Shown piece by piece: positions 55,337 through 64,000 of a stretch of 64,000 bases of DNA. How positions within the stretch are numbered: position 1 is the first letter of the stretch; each line of letters begins with the position of its first letter. The stretch covers positions 30,110,611 to 30,174,610 of the forward strand of contig NC_092576.1 in NCBI RefSeq assembly GCF_037975245.1, in the 5' to 3' direction. The notes under the pieces were generated by a model. It did no database searches and had not been told where the DNA came from. It saw only the letters and a list, made by a program, of their open reading frames with translations. Made by a program: the position numbers and the translations under genes. The stretch is from Apostichopus japonicus (Eukaryota > Echinodermata > Holothuroidea > Aspidochirotida > Stichopodidae).

Positions 55337-55990
55337 ATGAGAATTTGTTCTGTCATCGGTTGTGGGAATGGTACCTACCAGTTGGAAAAGTGGAAACAGG
55401 GTTACTGCCCAATCCATGGATGCCATTTTGGTATTTGCCAACCTCCCTTTCAGTTGTTCACCTTCCCTTCTCTGAAGTCAAAACCTCAACAAAGGCGAAG
55501 GTGGGTTAAAGCAATAAACAGAAAAGACCCCAAACTGGACAAGAACTGGGAACCTAAGGCTCATGACAGGATTTGTTCAAAACATTTTGTAGATGGGCAG
55601 TCCACCAAAGAGAACCCAGACCCAACCCTTCACTTAGGATATAGTTCTGAACGACCAACAACCCCCAGAAGACCTCCAACAGAAAGAACCCTCACACCAG
55701 CTTCAAAGAGGAAACGCACTCAAGAGCACACTGCTGTAGAAGAACCTCGTAAATCCACTTCCTCAGAAAACATAACCCACGATCACTCTTACACATACTC
55801 TTGTGACTGTCAGCCAGGATGTAGATGTCCAGGATGTGCTAAGAAGGAGGCAAAAATTAAACTTCTACAGCAAAGGGTCAAAGAACTGGAAGAAAAACTT
55901 GTTGCCACCAAGTTGGGAGAAAAGAAGAGGGCTAATGGTAGAAGACAACCATTTGATGAAGCACAACTTTGCAAGAACAAATTATCTTGA
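55337..55990 (+). CDS. THAP-domain N-terminal part of a DDE transposase
   Basis: From ATG 55337 the frame has a THAP-like zinc finger: CSVIGCGNGTYQLEKWKQ near the start, then FTFPSLKS, RRRWVKAINRKDPKLDKNW and HDRICSKHFVDG with the late Cys and His ligands. A Pro/Thr/Arg-rich linker, a Cys cluster (SCDCQPGCRCPGCAKK) and a leucine-zipper-like coil (KLLQQRVKELEEKLVATK) follow. THAP fingers bind transposon ends. The frame ends at 55990, out of phase with the catalytic part that begins about here. About 25 residues of the usual linker appear to be lost at 55975-55990, so the fusion is broken by one small deletion. Confidence 0.75.
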   Translation: MRICSVIGCGNGTYQLEKWKQGYCPIHGCHFGICQPPFQLFTFPSLKSKPQQRRRWVKAINRKDPKLDKNWEPKAHDRICSKHFVDGQSTKENPDPTLHLGYSSERPTTPRRPPTERTLTPASKRKRTQEHTAVEEPRKSTSSENITHDHSYTYSCDCQPGCRCPGCAKKEAKIKLLQQRVKELEEKLVATKLGEKKRANGRRQPFDEAQLCKNKLS

Positions 55991-56840
55991 ACCTCATGCA
56001 GTAAAAATGAAGTACTGGAAAAGTTCAAAAAAGGGCAGTGTGAAAGGGAAAGTAAGGCATTTTCGTAAAACCCCCACAAAATCAGGCCCAAAAAGGGCGC
56101 TTTCTTTGAAAAATGAGCTGGTACTTGTTTTAATGCGGCTTCGCTTAGATCTCCCAGTTCAATTTCTATCAATACTTTTTGGTATTAGACCAAGTACAAG
56201 CTCTCAAATCATCACCACATGGGTAAAATTTTTGAGCGTCATATTAAAACCACTGATTGTTTGGCCTGATAAAGGGGCAATTAAATCCACTTTGCCAAAA
56301 TCTTTCAAAGCAGCAGCTAACAAGACCAGATGCATAATTGACTGCACAGAAATATTCATTGAAAGACCACGTTCTTTATACCTCCAAGCCGTAACCTGGT
56401 CAGATTACAAAAAGCACAACACAATGAAGGTGTTAGTTGGCATCACACCTACAGGGACAATCTCTTTCCTATCTGACGCATATGGTGGCAGGGCATCTGA
56501 TGTTTTTATCACCAGGGATAGTGGTTTTCTTAATCTTTTAGATCCAGGGGATGTCATCATGGCTGACAGAGGATTCCCTATTCAGAAAGACCTCATGCTA
56601 CGTCATGCCACTCTAGAAATACCACCAGCAGCAAAAGGCAACAGACAAATGACCCACAAAGATGTAAAAAAGACCAAAAAAGTTGCTAACCTTCGTATTC
56701 ATATTGAACGTGCCATAAATAGATTGAAAACATTTAAAATACTGAATGGTGTACTGCCACTTACACTGTTATCATATGCAGATGATATTTTAATTGTATG
56801 TGCAGCACTTAGTAATCTACAGCCAGATCTTGTATCTTAA
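55976..56840 (+). pseudogene. IS5/ISL2EU-like DDE transposase catalytic domain
   Basis: The frame reads LVLVLMRLRLDLPVQFLSIL and TSSQIITTWVKFLSV (helix-turn-helix-like). The catalytic triad follows: D in RCIIDCTEIFIERPRSL, D in DVIMADRGFPIQKDLML, E in LRIHIERAINRLKTFKIL. YGGRASDVFIT and PPAAKGNRQMT are also typical of the DDE_Tnp_4 group with a THAP finger, which I would place with ISL2EU-type elements. The enzyme cuts and joins transposon ends. The triad and the C-terminus to the stop at 56840 are undamaged. Only the junction to the THAP half is out of frame. No terminal inverted repeats were identified. Confidence 0.75.
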
Positions 56841-56926
56841 AATTTGTTTCTGAATGACTTAACTTTAAAATGAAATTAAACTGTTACAGACTGCTTATCC
56901 ACTGGAGAGCCTGTGTAATAGAATGT

Positions 56927-57096
56927 GTAAAAGTAAGTTGGCCTGACATTTCTATCCTAGCAGGATCTTCTTCAAAGGCTAAACGACAAGTAACAGTAAC
57001 AGAAGGGTCCCTTCTGTGTTCTGTTACTGTTACTTGTCATTTAGCCTCTGAAGGAGATCTTGCAAGGATCGAAATGCCAGGCCAGTTTACTTTTAC
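56927..57096. repeat. 78-bp foldback with hammerhead-like cores
   Basis: Left arm 56927-57004 and right arm 57019-57096 are inverted copies over 78 bases with few mismatches, with a second palindrome (AGAAGGGTCCCTTCT) straddling the left arm end and loop at 57001-57015. In the right arm CTGAAGGAGATC..GGATCGAAAT (57048-57075) has the order of a hammerhead ribozyme core: CTGANGA, stem II, GAAA. The left arm on the minus strand reads TTGAAGAAGATCC..GGATAGAAAT. Each copy deviates from the required core at one or more positions, so activity is unlikely as it stands. Confidence 0.8.
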
Positions 57097-57190
57097 AAAA
57101 TGAATTAACTTGATGTCATGAATGTACTCAAAGATATATAATGTTCACAAAATGTTAAAAAATAAAAAGTACGAAAATGATAATGGCAGA

Positions 57191-57413
57191 TCACAGCTTT
57201 ACACAGTTTGGGCAATACCATTTACCAACTGGTGTCTGTCTAATACTAACACAAGGCCAGTGGAACCACGAACCACAAGTGTCACATCCAATGCTATTGT
57301 CCTTAATTTCTAATATATTTGTCGCTTCAATACATTCTTTGCTGCACAATGAACACAAAAATAATGGTTTTGCTTGTGTCTTCTTTGCTCTTTTTTTTTG
57401 GTTTCCTGACTTG
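57191..57413 (-). CDS. PHD-finger terminal exon
   Basis: After an acceptor-like GATGCCATCAG, the minus-strand frame reads KKRAKKTQAKPLFLCSLCSK, then NSIGCDTCGSWFHWPCVSIR, then GKWYCPNCVKL and a stop at 57191. The CX2C, CX2C, HX2C, CX2C order is a PHD finger (C4HC3). The IGCDTCGSWFHWPCV core is close to TAF3-type PHD fingers that read trimethylated H3K4. PHD fingers also occur at the C-terminus of some transposon proteins. The frame is undamaged, and the exon is antisense to the flanking plus-strand genes. Upstream exons were not found. Confidence 0.65.
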
Positions 57414-57930
57414 CTGATGGCATCAAAAAGGATACAAAATATCATTTGCACATACATCAAAAAAAGTTACAAAGTTTTAGTGGTGTTGTTTTAAGAAAGA
57501 GAAAAAATGCATGGAATGCAAACATGATCATGTTGATAATCACTTTCTGACATTCAACTGTTGACTGATAATTTGTTTATATTGGTTTTATTCTATATGT
57601 ATGCACAGGGCTTCAAGTAAATGTTGGTAGAGCCACAGACGTGCAGGATATGTCAACGAGCAAAGACCTGGCCATGTGGATGTGCAAGACTATGCAGGTT
57701 TGTTTTTTCAAGCTTTTGCAAAGACACTTTGAGATGTTTAGCATTTCTTGTAAACATTTTAAGAAGTCAGTTTAAATATTCAAATAAAGAATACAACAGT
57801 ACCTGACCCTTAGGTTCGTTCACTAACAGTGGCGACAACCCTCCCTTGGTTATCATCAGACACCAACTACCTATTGAGTACATTCTAATCCAATATTATA
57901 TTTTTCCCTCTAATTCCCTGTCACTCACAG
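57414..57930. other. Intergenic or intron, no gene seen
   Basis: No recognised coding frame. The pyrimidine-rich TTTTTCCCTCTAATTCCC and TCACTCACAG at 57901-57930 form a good acceptor for the following exon. Confidence 0.4.
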
Positions 57931-58596
57931 ATACAAGATGCACCACCTTTGCCTTCGTGGTCTGGTTTTAACCAAGCAGTGTCTAAGTGTGTTATTCCCA
58001 GTGTCACAAAAATTGGATACCTACCTGTCATCGATGCTAGTCCGACGGAAATGTCCACGGTTAACACACTGCTCCAGAAGAGCATCGATGTGATTAACAA
58101 GCTTAATCTGTCCAGTACTGTCATAGTCATGGATCAGGCGATATATTCTATGGCTCAAGTGATAAGGTGGCAAAACCAAGAATTCAAAAGTCGACTTGTC
58201 CTTCGACTTGGAGAATTTCACACAGCAATGTCTTTCCTAGCTGTCATTGGTAAGCGTTTCAGAGATGCTGGTTTGGAGGATGTTATGATAGAATCCGATA
58301 TTTTGGCACAAGGTTCTGCAAATGGTGCAATGAGTGGACATCACTATAACAGAGCTATGCGATGTCATAAGCTTGTAGCTGAAGCCATGCAGCGCCTTCG
58401 TCTTTCAGAGTTTCTTGACAGCTTGCCAGAGATAGAGTACCTTGAAGCAGTAAACAGCCTGAGCCAACTTCATGAAAATTTCCCTGAAGGCTTCAGTAAT
58501 GAAGTAAAGAATGTCAATGTTAAGAATTTGCAGATGAAGTACAAGGAACATATTGAGGAATCTTGCAAAAGGAACGCAGACTATGCCTTCTGGAGT
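57931..58596 (+). CDS. FEN/XPG-like family gene, part 1 (before LINE copy D)
   Basis: After the acceptor TCACTCACAG the frame reads PSWSGFNQAVSKC, TKIGYLPVIDASPTEMSTVN, TVIVMDQAIYSMAQVIRW, LVLRLGEFHTAMSFLAVIGK, then LAQGSANGAMSGHHYNRAMR. These blocks (GY.PVI.ASPTE.STV, DQA.Y..A, R.G.FHT....L..IGKRF.DAG) belong to an abundant, poorly described family found in many copies in cnidarians, molluscs, fish and others. The frame is undamaged up to 58596, where LINE copy D has inserted in DYAFWS. It continues after 60395. This part lacks recognisable catalytic motifs and may be a regulatory or structural N-terminal region. Confidence 0.6.
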
Positions 58597-60401
58597 GGGG
58601 GCTTTTTACGTGCAAAGAAACGGACACGGACCAAAAACAATCCCAGTCTGTTTAACAACCACCAAAAACCCAACTGAAAACCCACAAATGTATAAAATAT
58701 AGCGTTTAACGTGACGTGAAAAGAACACGGGCCCAAAGGCTAACAGAACCAAAACAATAAAGCTCCACAAACCAGCCCCAAAAAGCCAACCACAAACAGA
58801 AAACCGCCAACCCATATTATGTAAGGACCACACAAACCCCCCACCCCACACATAACAACTAACTCCAAAATTCATCCGGGGTACGCCGTCCCGATAGCAG
58901 ACGACAGGCTTGCGCATTACCTGCGAAATTTTCCCAATACGGGTCTTTTCAAGCCCCTAACAGTATTCCCCCTTTTCTTACGAGGGAGCAGAGTTCTTAA
59001 CTCCTCGTCAACCTTGATCGAGTGGACCTCCCTGTCAGGAACAGGAGGTCCACTAGCGACCATCGTGTCCGGTATAGCGGCTGCGGGTAGAGTGGAAGGG
59101 CCACTCGAGTCAATGAGATCAGTGGCCTGTTTTGTCTCATCAAACCAATCGGAGGACTCCTTAGCCACAACTAATAAGGCTGTAGTGCAGTCCTCCATTG
59201 GCGAGTCAGAATCTGGGCCACTTAATGTCTCTTGGGCCGGTTGACTCGGGGCCCGACTAGTATCACCGATAGCGGGCGTAGCTACCGGTGAACCAGTACA
59301 AGCGGCATCCTGCGCCGCGTGCCACTCCGCTAGTACCATCTCCGCCGTTTTGTCCTGCTCTGCCTCAGTGGGCAGGCTGGCAGTCTCGGCAAGTTCGATC
59401 AGGGGAGAGGTCGGACACGAAAGGGGGAACAAAGCCTCCATCGGGGCGCTAGTGTCGGACACTGGGGCGATGACAGGAGCATCATGTGGTACGGTGTCAG
59501 AGGCCGGGACAGGGACCGCTTCAACCACGCCCGTAGCCACTCTCGCGGCGTATGAGCGGTCTGGGCATAAACGGGCGAGATGGCCCGTTTTCCCACACGA
59601 GTTGCAAACGATATCCCCTTTACACTCGGCCAGGGTATGCCCAACCTGTAAACAGCGGCTACACCGCTTGTTCGGGCACAACCTGGCCTCATGCCCTTCC
59701 AGCCCGCACCTCCAACAAGTGCGAGGCTGGCCCGGGTATGCAATGTGGGCCCTGTGCCCATTAGCCCACAAGGTAGAGGGGATATCGGACTTGAGTTCGA
59801 TTCTAACTCGTCTAGTCCCGGTCTTGACACCTTTACATTCAAGGAATTCCGGCTCCTCGTAGCCGGTCACTTTCCCAAAACGCCCCAGTGTCCGCACAAC
59901 AACCTGTTCAGACATGTCCAGAGGGAGATGGAGGACTGTCACCCACACCGAACTGTCATACGGTGTGACCTTCAGTCCCTCAACTTCCTCCAACACATGG
60001 ACGCCTCGGACGCGGGCAGCCTCCGAGGTAAACCGTACATCAAAACAATTCATTCCCCGGAGAGGTTTACGCTGAAGCGCGTCAACCTCTCCTGGGACCT
60101 TGAAACCAACAGACCGCAAAACTGAAAAAACTTGTACGGGGACGACCTTAGCCTCCCCCGAAAAACTCAACAATACGATTTTGCTGTCACGGCGAGCCGC
60201 CATGACAGCTAGGGGTGTGGCAAAGCCACGCACCTTTACACAAACCAAAACGAAACAAACCCAAAACACAACTGTAAACTAATGAAGGGCCAACGTAAAA
60301 ACACAATAAAGGTGTGGTCAACGAAAGGTGGAGAGCAGCCGAAAACACGTCCGCACTCCACGAGAACTGAACTGGACTCCTACTTAGACTCCTACTGGAG
60401 T
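58590..60401 (-). mobile_element. LINE copy D: ORF1-only half-LINE inside a gene, 7-bp target duplication
   Basis: CTGGAGT at 58590-58596 and 60395-60401 flank the insertion. If one copy and everything between is removed, the interrupted gene reads on in frame (FWS then CYLEMVQ). The element has the same structure as copy B: 5' untranslated region, intact ORF1, the TAATG junction (58919-58915) to the last ORF2 codons, and the 3' end (GCACGTAAAAAG). About 25 bases of filler with repeated ACTCCTACT lie between its 5' end (~60370) and the TSD. Confidence 0.9.
58917..60203 (-). CDS. LINE copy D ORF1: RNA-binding protein with three CCHC knuckles
   Basis: Intact from the conserved Met at 60203. 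It has the same architecture as copies A and B: MAARRDSKIVLLSFSG, RRM-like SVWVTVLHLPLDMSEQ, knuckles CWRCGLEGHEARLC, CSRCLQVGHTLAEC and CNSCGKTGHLARLC, and the basic end RKKRGNTVRGLKRPVLGKF. It shares with copy B the PDREVHSIKVDEELRTL segment absent from copy A, so B and D are one subfamily. The stop TAA overlaps ATG as TAATG. The following mini-frame has lost its stop by a four-base deletion and runs on to 58606. Confidence 0.9.
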   Translation of the reverse strand: MAARRDSKIVLLSFSGEAKVVPVQVFSVLRSVGFKVPGEVDALQRKPLRGMNCFDVRFTSEAARVRGVHVLEEVEGLKVTPYDSSVWVTVLHLPLDMSEQVVVRTLGRFGKVTGYEEPEFLECKGVKTGTRRVRIELKSDIPSTLWANGHRAHIAYPGQPRTCWRCGLEGHEARLCPNKRCSRCLQVGHTLAECKGDIVCNSCGKTGHLARLCPDRSYAARVATGVVEAVPVPASDTVPHDAPVIAPVSDTSAPMEALFPLSCPTSPLIELAETASLPTEAEQDKTAEMVLAEWHAAQDAACTGSPVATPAIGDTSRAPSQPAQETLSGPDSDSPMEDCTTALLVVAKESSDWFDETKQATDLIDSSGPSTLPAAAIPDTMVASGPPVPDREVHSIKVDEELRTLLPRKKRGNTVRGLKRPVLGKFRR

Positions 60402-62692
60402 TGCTACTTAGAAATGGTGCAACTTCTCCTTCTTTTTGTTCGAGCAACACGAGAGGGAGACTGGAAGTTACATCTGTCTGTAGTTAGAGATATGCTCCCA
60501 TGGTACTTTGCATATGGTAGAGTGAACTACTCCCGTTACCTCCCAGTCTATCTGCAGAGATGTTGGCCCTCAGTGAGACACATCCAAACATATATGAGAG
60601 ATTCTGTGATGGGGAGTTTGCTGTGCAGCGATCTTCGGATCACGCCTTTGCGATGACAGCTTGCGACCAGATAATAGAGCAAACATTTAATCGAGATTCA
60701 AAGACTAAAGGCTGTATGGTTGGTTTCACTCACAACAGAGGTGCAGTCAGTCGATGGATATTGAGCCCTCCCGCTCGTGCTGCAATTACCAACATTTGCT
60801 TCTCCCTGGCGAAGAAAACAGGGCAAGACTCGGCCCACAAAGACCTCTCAGAATCGAGGAAGATAAAGGATGAGTCACATGTGCAAGAAATTGTAACAAC
60901 TCTAACAACCATGGGATCTCCTTTTACAACAGAAATTGACGAGCAGCTCATCCACTTAGCAGCAGGCACCGGAAAATAGCTTCGGAAAATATTAAGTCTG
61001 ATCTATTTCAAGCACGTACAAAAGGTGAAGATGCCTACACAGTTTCAACAACAGCGTCTTTCTGAAGGGTCCAAAGACTTATTCACAAAGATGACCATGG
61101 TGAAAAGCAAGACTTTCAAAGATTTGTACAAGACGCCAAAATCAAAAGTAACAATGAACAGTCTTTCCTTGAAAGAAAACCGAAATCTCTTGGGAAGAAT
61201 GTTGATCATTGCGCAGGTGGGAGATCTGGACATTCGGAATGTACTGACTTACTCACTAGGACCAGTACCAACTGCATTTGCAAACTTTGATGCAACCATG
61301 AGGAAGACCAACAAAGCTGTAATGACACAAATTTTGGAAAGGAAGTTTCCAGATGCAGTTGTTGATTTGACATTAGAAGGTGAGACAGCTGTGGTTGTTG
61401 ATGCTATGGCTATGATTCAAATACAGAGGAACCTACCTGCCACATTTGGTGAGTTTGCATCTGGTATATTGGGCCAGCTCATTTCCCTTGGATCAAAGTA
61501 CAGTGCTAGCACTGTGCAATTTGCCATTGACCGGTACAGAGACATGTCAATCAAAAATGCTCAAAGAACAAGAAGGGTTACTTCTGGCACCTATGATGAG
61601 ATGAGAATTACAAGGGCTGGAATGAAAATGCCACGGCAGTTCAAAAAGTTCCTAGCATCTGGCAAGAATAAAGAGGCTCTATTGTCATTTCTTGTAGAGT
61701 CGTGGAAAGAGTAATCACCACATCGCTTGAAGGGTCTTACTCTTTATGCGAGTAGTGGTGATGATTGCTACAAGCTTCAATCTGTGAATGATTCGATGGT
61801 TACAACTGAAATAGCTGAATTGCACTGTGACCACGAAGAGGCTGATACGCGTGTCTTTCTCCACGCACAATATGCACCAATTAATGATAAAGCTGTCAAT
61901 GTCATCATTCGAAGCCCAGACACAGATGTACTGGTGATAGGTGTCAGTTGTGTTCACCGTCTGCAATGCCAGTTGTTTTTACATCTAACAGGAAGAAATA
62001 CTAGAATCTTGCATGTCAACAGGATAGCTGATAGTTTGGGGGAGAAAGCAACGCAAGCTCTCATTGGCCTTCAGGTTATTTCTGGTTGCGACACAGTAAG
62101 TGCTTTTCAGGGAAAGGGTAAGAAGAAGCTTGTGAACATCTTGTTGAGCAGTGAGAGTCACATGACCACATTCAGTCTGCTGGGTACGGAATGGACAGTT
62201 ACACATGACTTGATTAAGCAAACTGAACAATTTATTTGTGATGTGTATGACCAAAAGGAGTGCAACAAAGTCAATGATGCTCGATACAACCTTTTCAGGC
62301 TTGAAAAGAATGACAGTGCACTTCCTCCAAAAAGTGACAGTTTGATGCTACACACAAAACGGGCAAATTACCAAACAGCAGTCCACAGACGGTGCTTGCC
62401 ACAGAGAGTCAATGCACCAAACCCACATGGCCATGGATGGTTGTGTTCTGGAACCGACTTGACTATTCAGTGGATGACACTTCCACCAGCTCCCGACACT
62501 GTGATGGAGGGCATCAGATGCAAGTGCAAGAAAACTCAATGTGAAACATTAAGATGTGCATGCAGAAAGGCATCTTTGCTGTGCACAGAGCTTGGCCAGT
62601 GTACTTCGTCCTGTGAAAACAAAGCTGATTTTGAAACTGACTTACCAGATGAAGTTGAGAGTGATTGTAGCGATGAAAGTGACATAGAATGA
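60402..62692 (+). pseudogene. FEN/XPG-like family gene, part 2 with CXC tail
   Basis: Continues part 1: YLEMVQLLLLFVRATREGDW, then (after a frameshift near 60555) HPNIYERFCDGEF, NRDSKTKGCMVGFTHNRGAV and PVPTAFANFDATMRKTNKAV. Then come seven acidic positions in FEN1 order: D in AVVVDAMAMIQ (61400), D in QFAIDRYRDMSIKNAQR (61529), E and D in HCDHEEADTRVF (61838, 61844), two D in RSPDTDVLVIG (61919, 61925), and D in SGCDTVSAFQGKGKKK (62100). The tail CKCKKTQCETLRCACRKASL, then CTELGQC, is a CXC-like zinc region. Damage comprises paired frameshifts at 60970-61035 and a stop at 61712. Role unknown; a structure-specific nuclease fold is inferred. Confidence 0.6.
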
Positions 62693-62769
62693 AATGTAAG
62701 GTACAACAATATGACACTTTTTTTACATTGTGACACTGTCAGTTTCCATGGACATTTTCAGCTGTTTAC

Positions 62770-63400
62770 TTTATTATCATTTTGCAGCATTTGGACACAC
62801 AATTACACAACTAATACATCTTATTTTAGGTACTTTGTTAAGTATCATTTTGAGCAAAGATCATAAGGCGAAGACCCATGTCGACAAAATCCTATTTTTT
62901 GTGTTTTTATATTTAGCACATATAAAAAAAGTTTCAAATTACACTTTCCCTCCCTCTCATTTTTCAGCAATTGGACACACATTTGAATTTAGGTCTAACA
63001 TTTAAAATTATTCCTAAATACATTATAAAGTATTATTTTGAGGAAACAACAGGTGGCTAAAGCACCTGTGCAGACAGTTATACCTATTTTTTTGTTTTTA
63101 TAAAAGAAAATGCTTAAAATGTCACTTTTTACCCCATTTTTCAGAAATTGGACATACATTTGAATATGAACATTTTCAATTATGTCTAACTACATTATAA
63201 AGTATTATTTGGAGGAAAGAACAGGTGGCTAAAGCACCTGTGCAGACAGTTATACCTATTTTTCTTGTTTTTATAAAAAAATTGCTTCAAATGTCACTTT
63301 TTACCCCATTTTTCAGAAGTTTGACAAAGTATTATTTTAAGGAAAGATCAGGTAGCCCCAAAGACCCCTGTAAACAATTCCTATTTCTAAGCACTTTTTG
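62770..63400. repeat. About 176-bp tandem satellite, four diverged units
   Basis: Units can be aligned on TTTTGCAGCATTTGGACAC (62781), TTTTCAGCAATTGGACAC (62961), TTTTCAGAAATTGGACATAC (~63136) and TTTTCAGAAGTTTGAC (~63312), and on GGTGGCTAAAGCACCTGTGC (63051, 63227). Spacing is 175-180 bp, a nucleosome-like length. It begins just after the stop of the FEN/XPG-like gene. Confidence 0.8.
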
Positions 63401-64000
63401 AGGGTCTGGCCCACAGTCTATGTTTATGAAAACTGTTTAACCAAATGATTGACATAACAATATGTAACATTTATTATGTGAGGGTTTCATGGGGTATTTA
63501 CTTGAAATATTGACTTTGGATAAAGGACTATACAATCACATACCCCACTTTTCAGATTTACTGCCTGCTTCCACAGAGCCCTAAATTTTTAGGACAGTGC
63601 CCACCATAAGGCAACATGTACAAAATAACAATCATTAATTTAGTCTGTTTTCTCATTACTTTGATAACTTTAATCTTGAGGTTCATTGTTCTCCATCAGT
63701 GAAGTAAGAGGGCAAGAAAATTACCCTTTGGATTTGGTTTTTGTGTTAACTAGAACGCCTGCTGATCTGCGGTAAACTTTTTCTTCTCCTGGTCCTGCCA
63801 CTACTGTCTGTGAAGCCTTGTGACACTTCAGTGATCTCCACTTTGTAGACAAAGAAAAACAGGAGTATTGAAAGGTGAAAGAAGCTCGCACTCTTCTTTC
63901 TAAAACCCTTTTACAACAGTGTCTAGGAAGCCACGTACAAAATCCCACCGGGAAGGACGTTTCCCTGGCAAACAATTATGTAAGACATCAATTTTGCACT
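63401..64000. other. Window edge, no certain gene
   Basis: On the minus strand the frame 63975-63721 is open and ends near AAAGG/GTAATT, a possible donor (GPGEEKVYRRSAGVLVNTKT). It is basic and unrecognised, so I leave it as a candidate only. Confidence 0.25.

Noticed and set aside
63721-63975. An 84-residue basic minus-strand ORF at the window edge
   Set aside because: A donor-like GTAATT follows, but no family is recognisable and the context is cut off.

Overview
The window reads as AT-rich intergenic and intronic DNA of a marine animal genome, packed with decayed and nested transposable elements. Everything is eukaryotic in style. GT-AG introns can be placed to the base, retroelement and DNA-transposon proteins dominate, and there are no operons or ribosome binding sites. 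The mix of DIRS-like, L1/Tx1-type LINE, CR1/L2-type LINE, Kolobok-like, THAP-DDE, hAT-like and YqaJ/SWIM families, with frequent TAGGCCT-type words, suggests an invertebrate deuterostome, perhaps an echinoderm such as a sea cucumber. That taxonomic guess is an impression, not a result. I recognise no complete single-copy host gene.

Layout. 1-3.3 kb: a CR1/L2-type LINE tail and a 117-bp LINE scrap with target-site duplications (TSDs). 3.9 kb: one coiled-coil exon. 4.4-6.9 kb: a decayed DIRS-like element. 7.0-9.8 kb: an old L1/Tx1-type LINE sitting in a YqaJ/SWIM gene (9.8-11.0 kb). 11-15 kb: isolated exons, a 300-bp tandem repeat and another CR1/L2 scrap. 15.2-20.1 kb: LINE copy A, with an intact ORF1 and a broken ORF2. 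20.3-20.8 kb: an RPA-like exon. 20.95-22.8 kb: LINE copy B, which has ORF1 only. 25.9-26.7 kb: a transposase-like pseudogene. 28.8-30.5 kb: a spliced integrase pseudogene. 31.4-32.3 kb: a perfect solo LTR. 34.4-35.4 kb: a hAT pseudogene. 35.9-37.2 kb: a second spliced integrase pseudogene. 37.9-38.7 kb: a nested LINE composite. 39.1 kb: a P2X7-tail-like domain. 40.8-41.6 and 47.3-48.3 kb: two Kolobok-like pseudogenes. 48.7-53.6 kb: a TTAA-flanked transposon inside a LINE fragment. 53.7 kb: a gag scrap. 55.3-56.8 kb: a THAP-DDE transposase. 56.9-57.1 kb: a 78-bp foldback with hammerhead-like cores. 57.2 kb: an antisense PHD exon. 57.9-62.7 kb: a large multi-copy-family gene split by LINE copy D, again ORF1 only. 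62.8-63.4 kb: a ~176-bp satellite.

How the parts relate. The strongest biological story is a half-LINE subfamily. Copies B and D each keep an intact ORF1 with three CCHC knuckles, carry the same internal deletion of nearly all of ORF2, and retain a TAATG stop/restart followed by the last ~20 codons of ORF2. They would have to be mobilised by a full-length partner, of which copy A is a degenerate example. The second is the gene split by copy D. It carries, in the correct order, seven acidic positions that match the active site of FEN1/XPG-type nucleases, followed by a cysteine-rich CXC-like tail. The third is the 4.9-kb element with TTAA duplications and 16-bp terminal inverted repeats. Its empty site can be read directly, because the LINE ORF2 fragment resumes on the other side.
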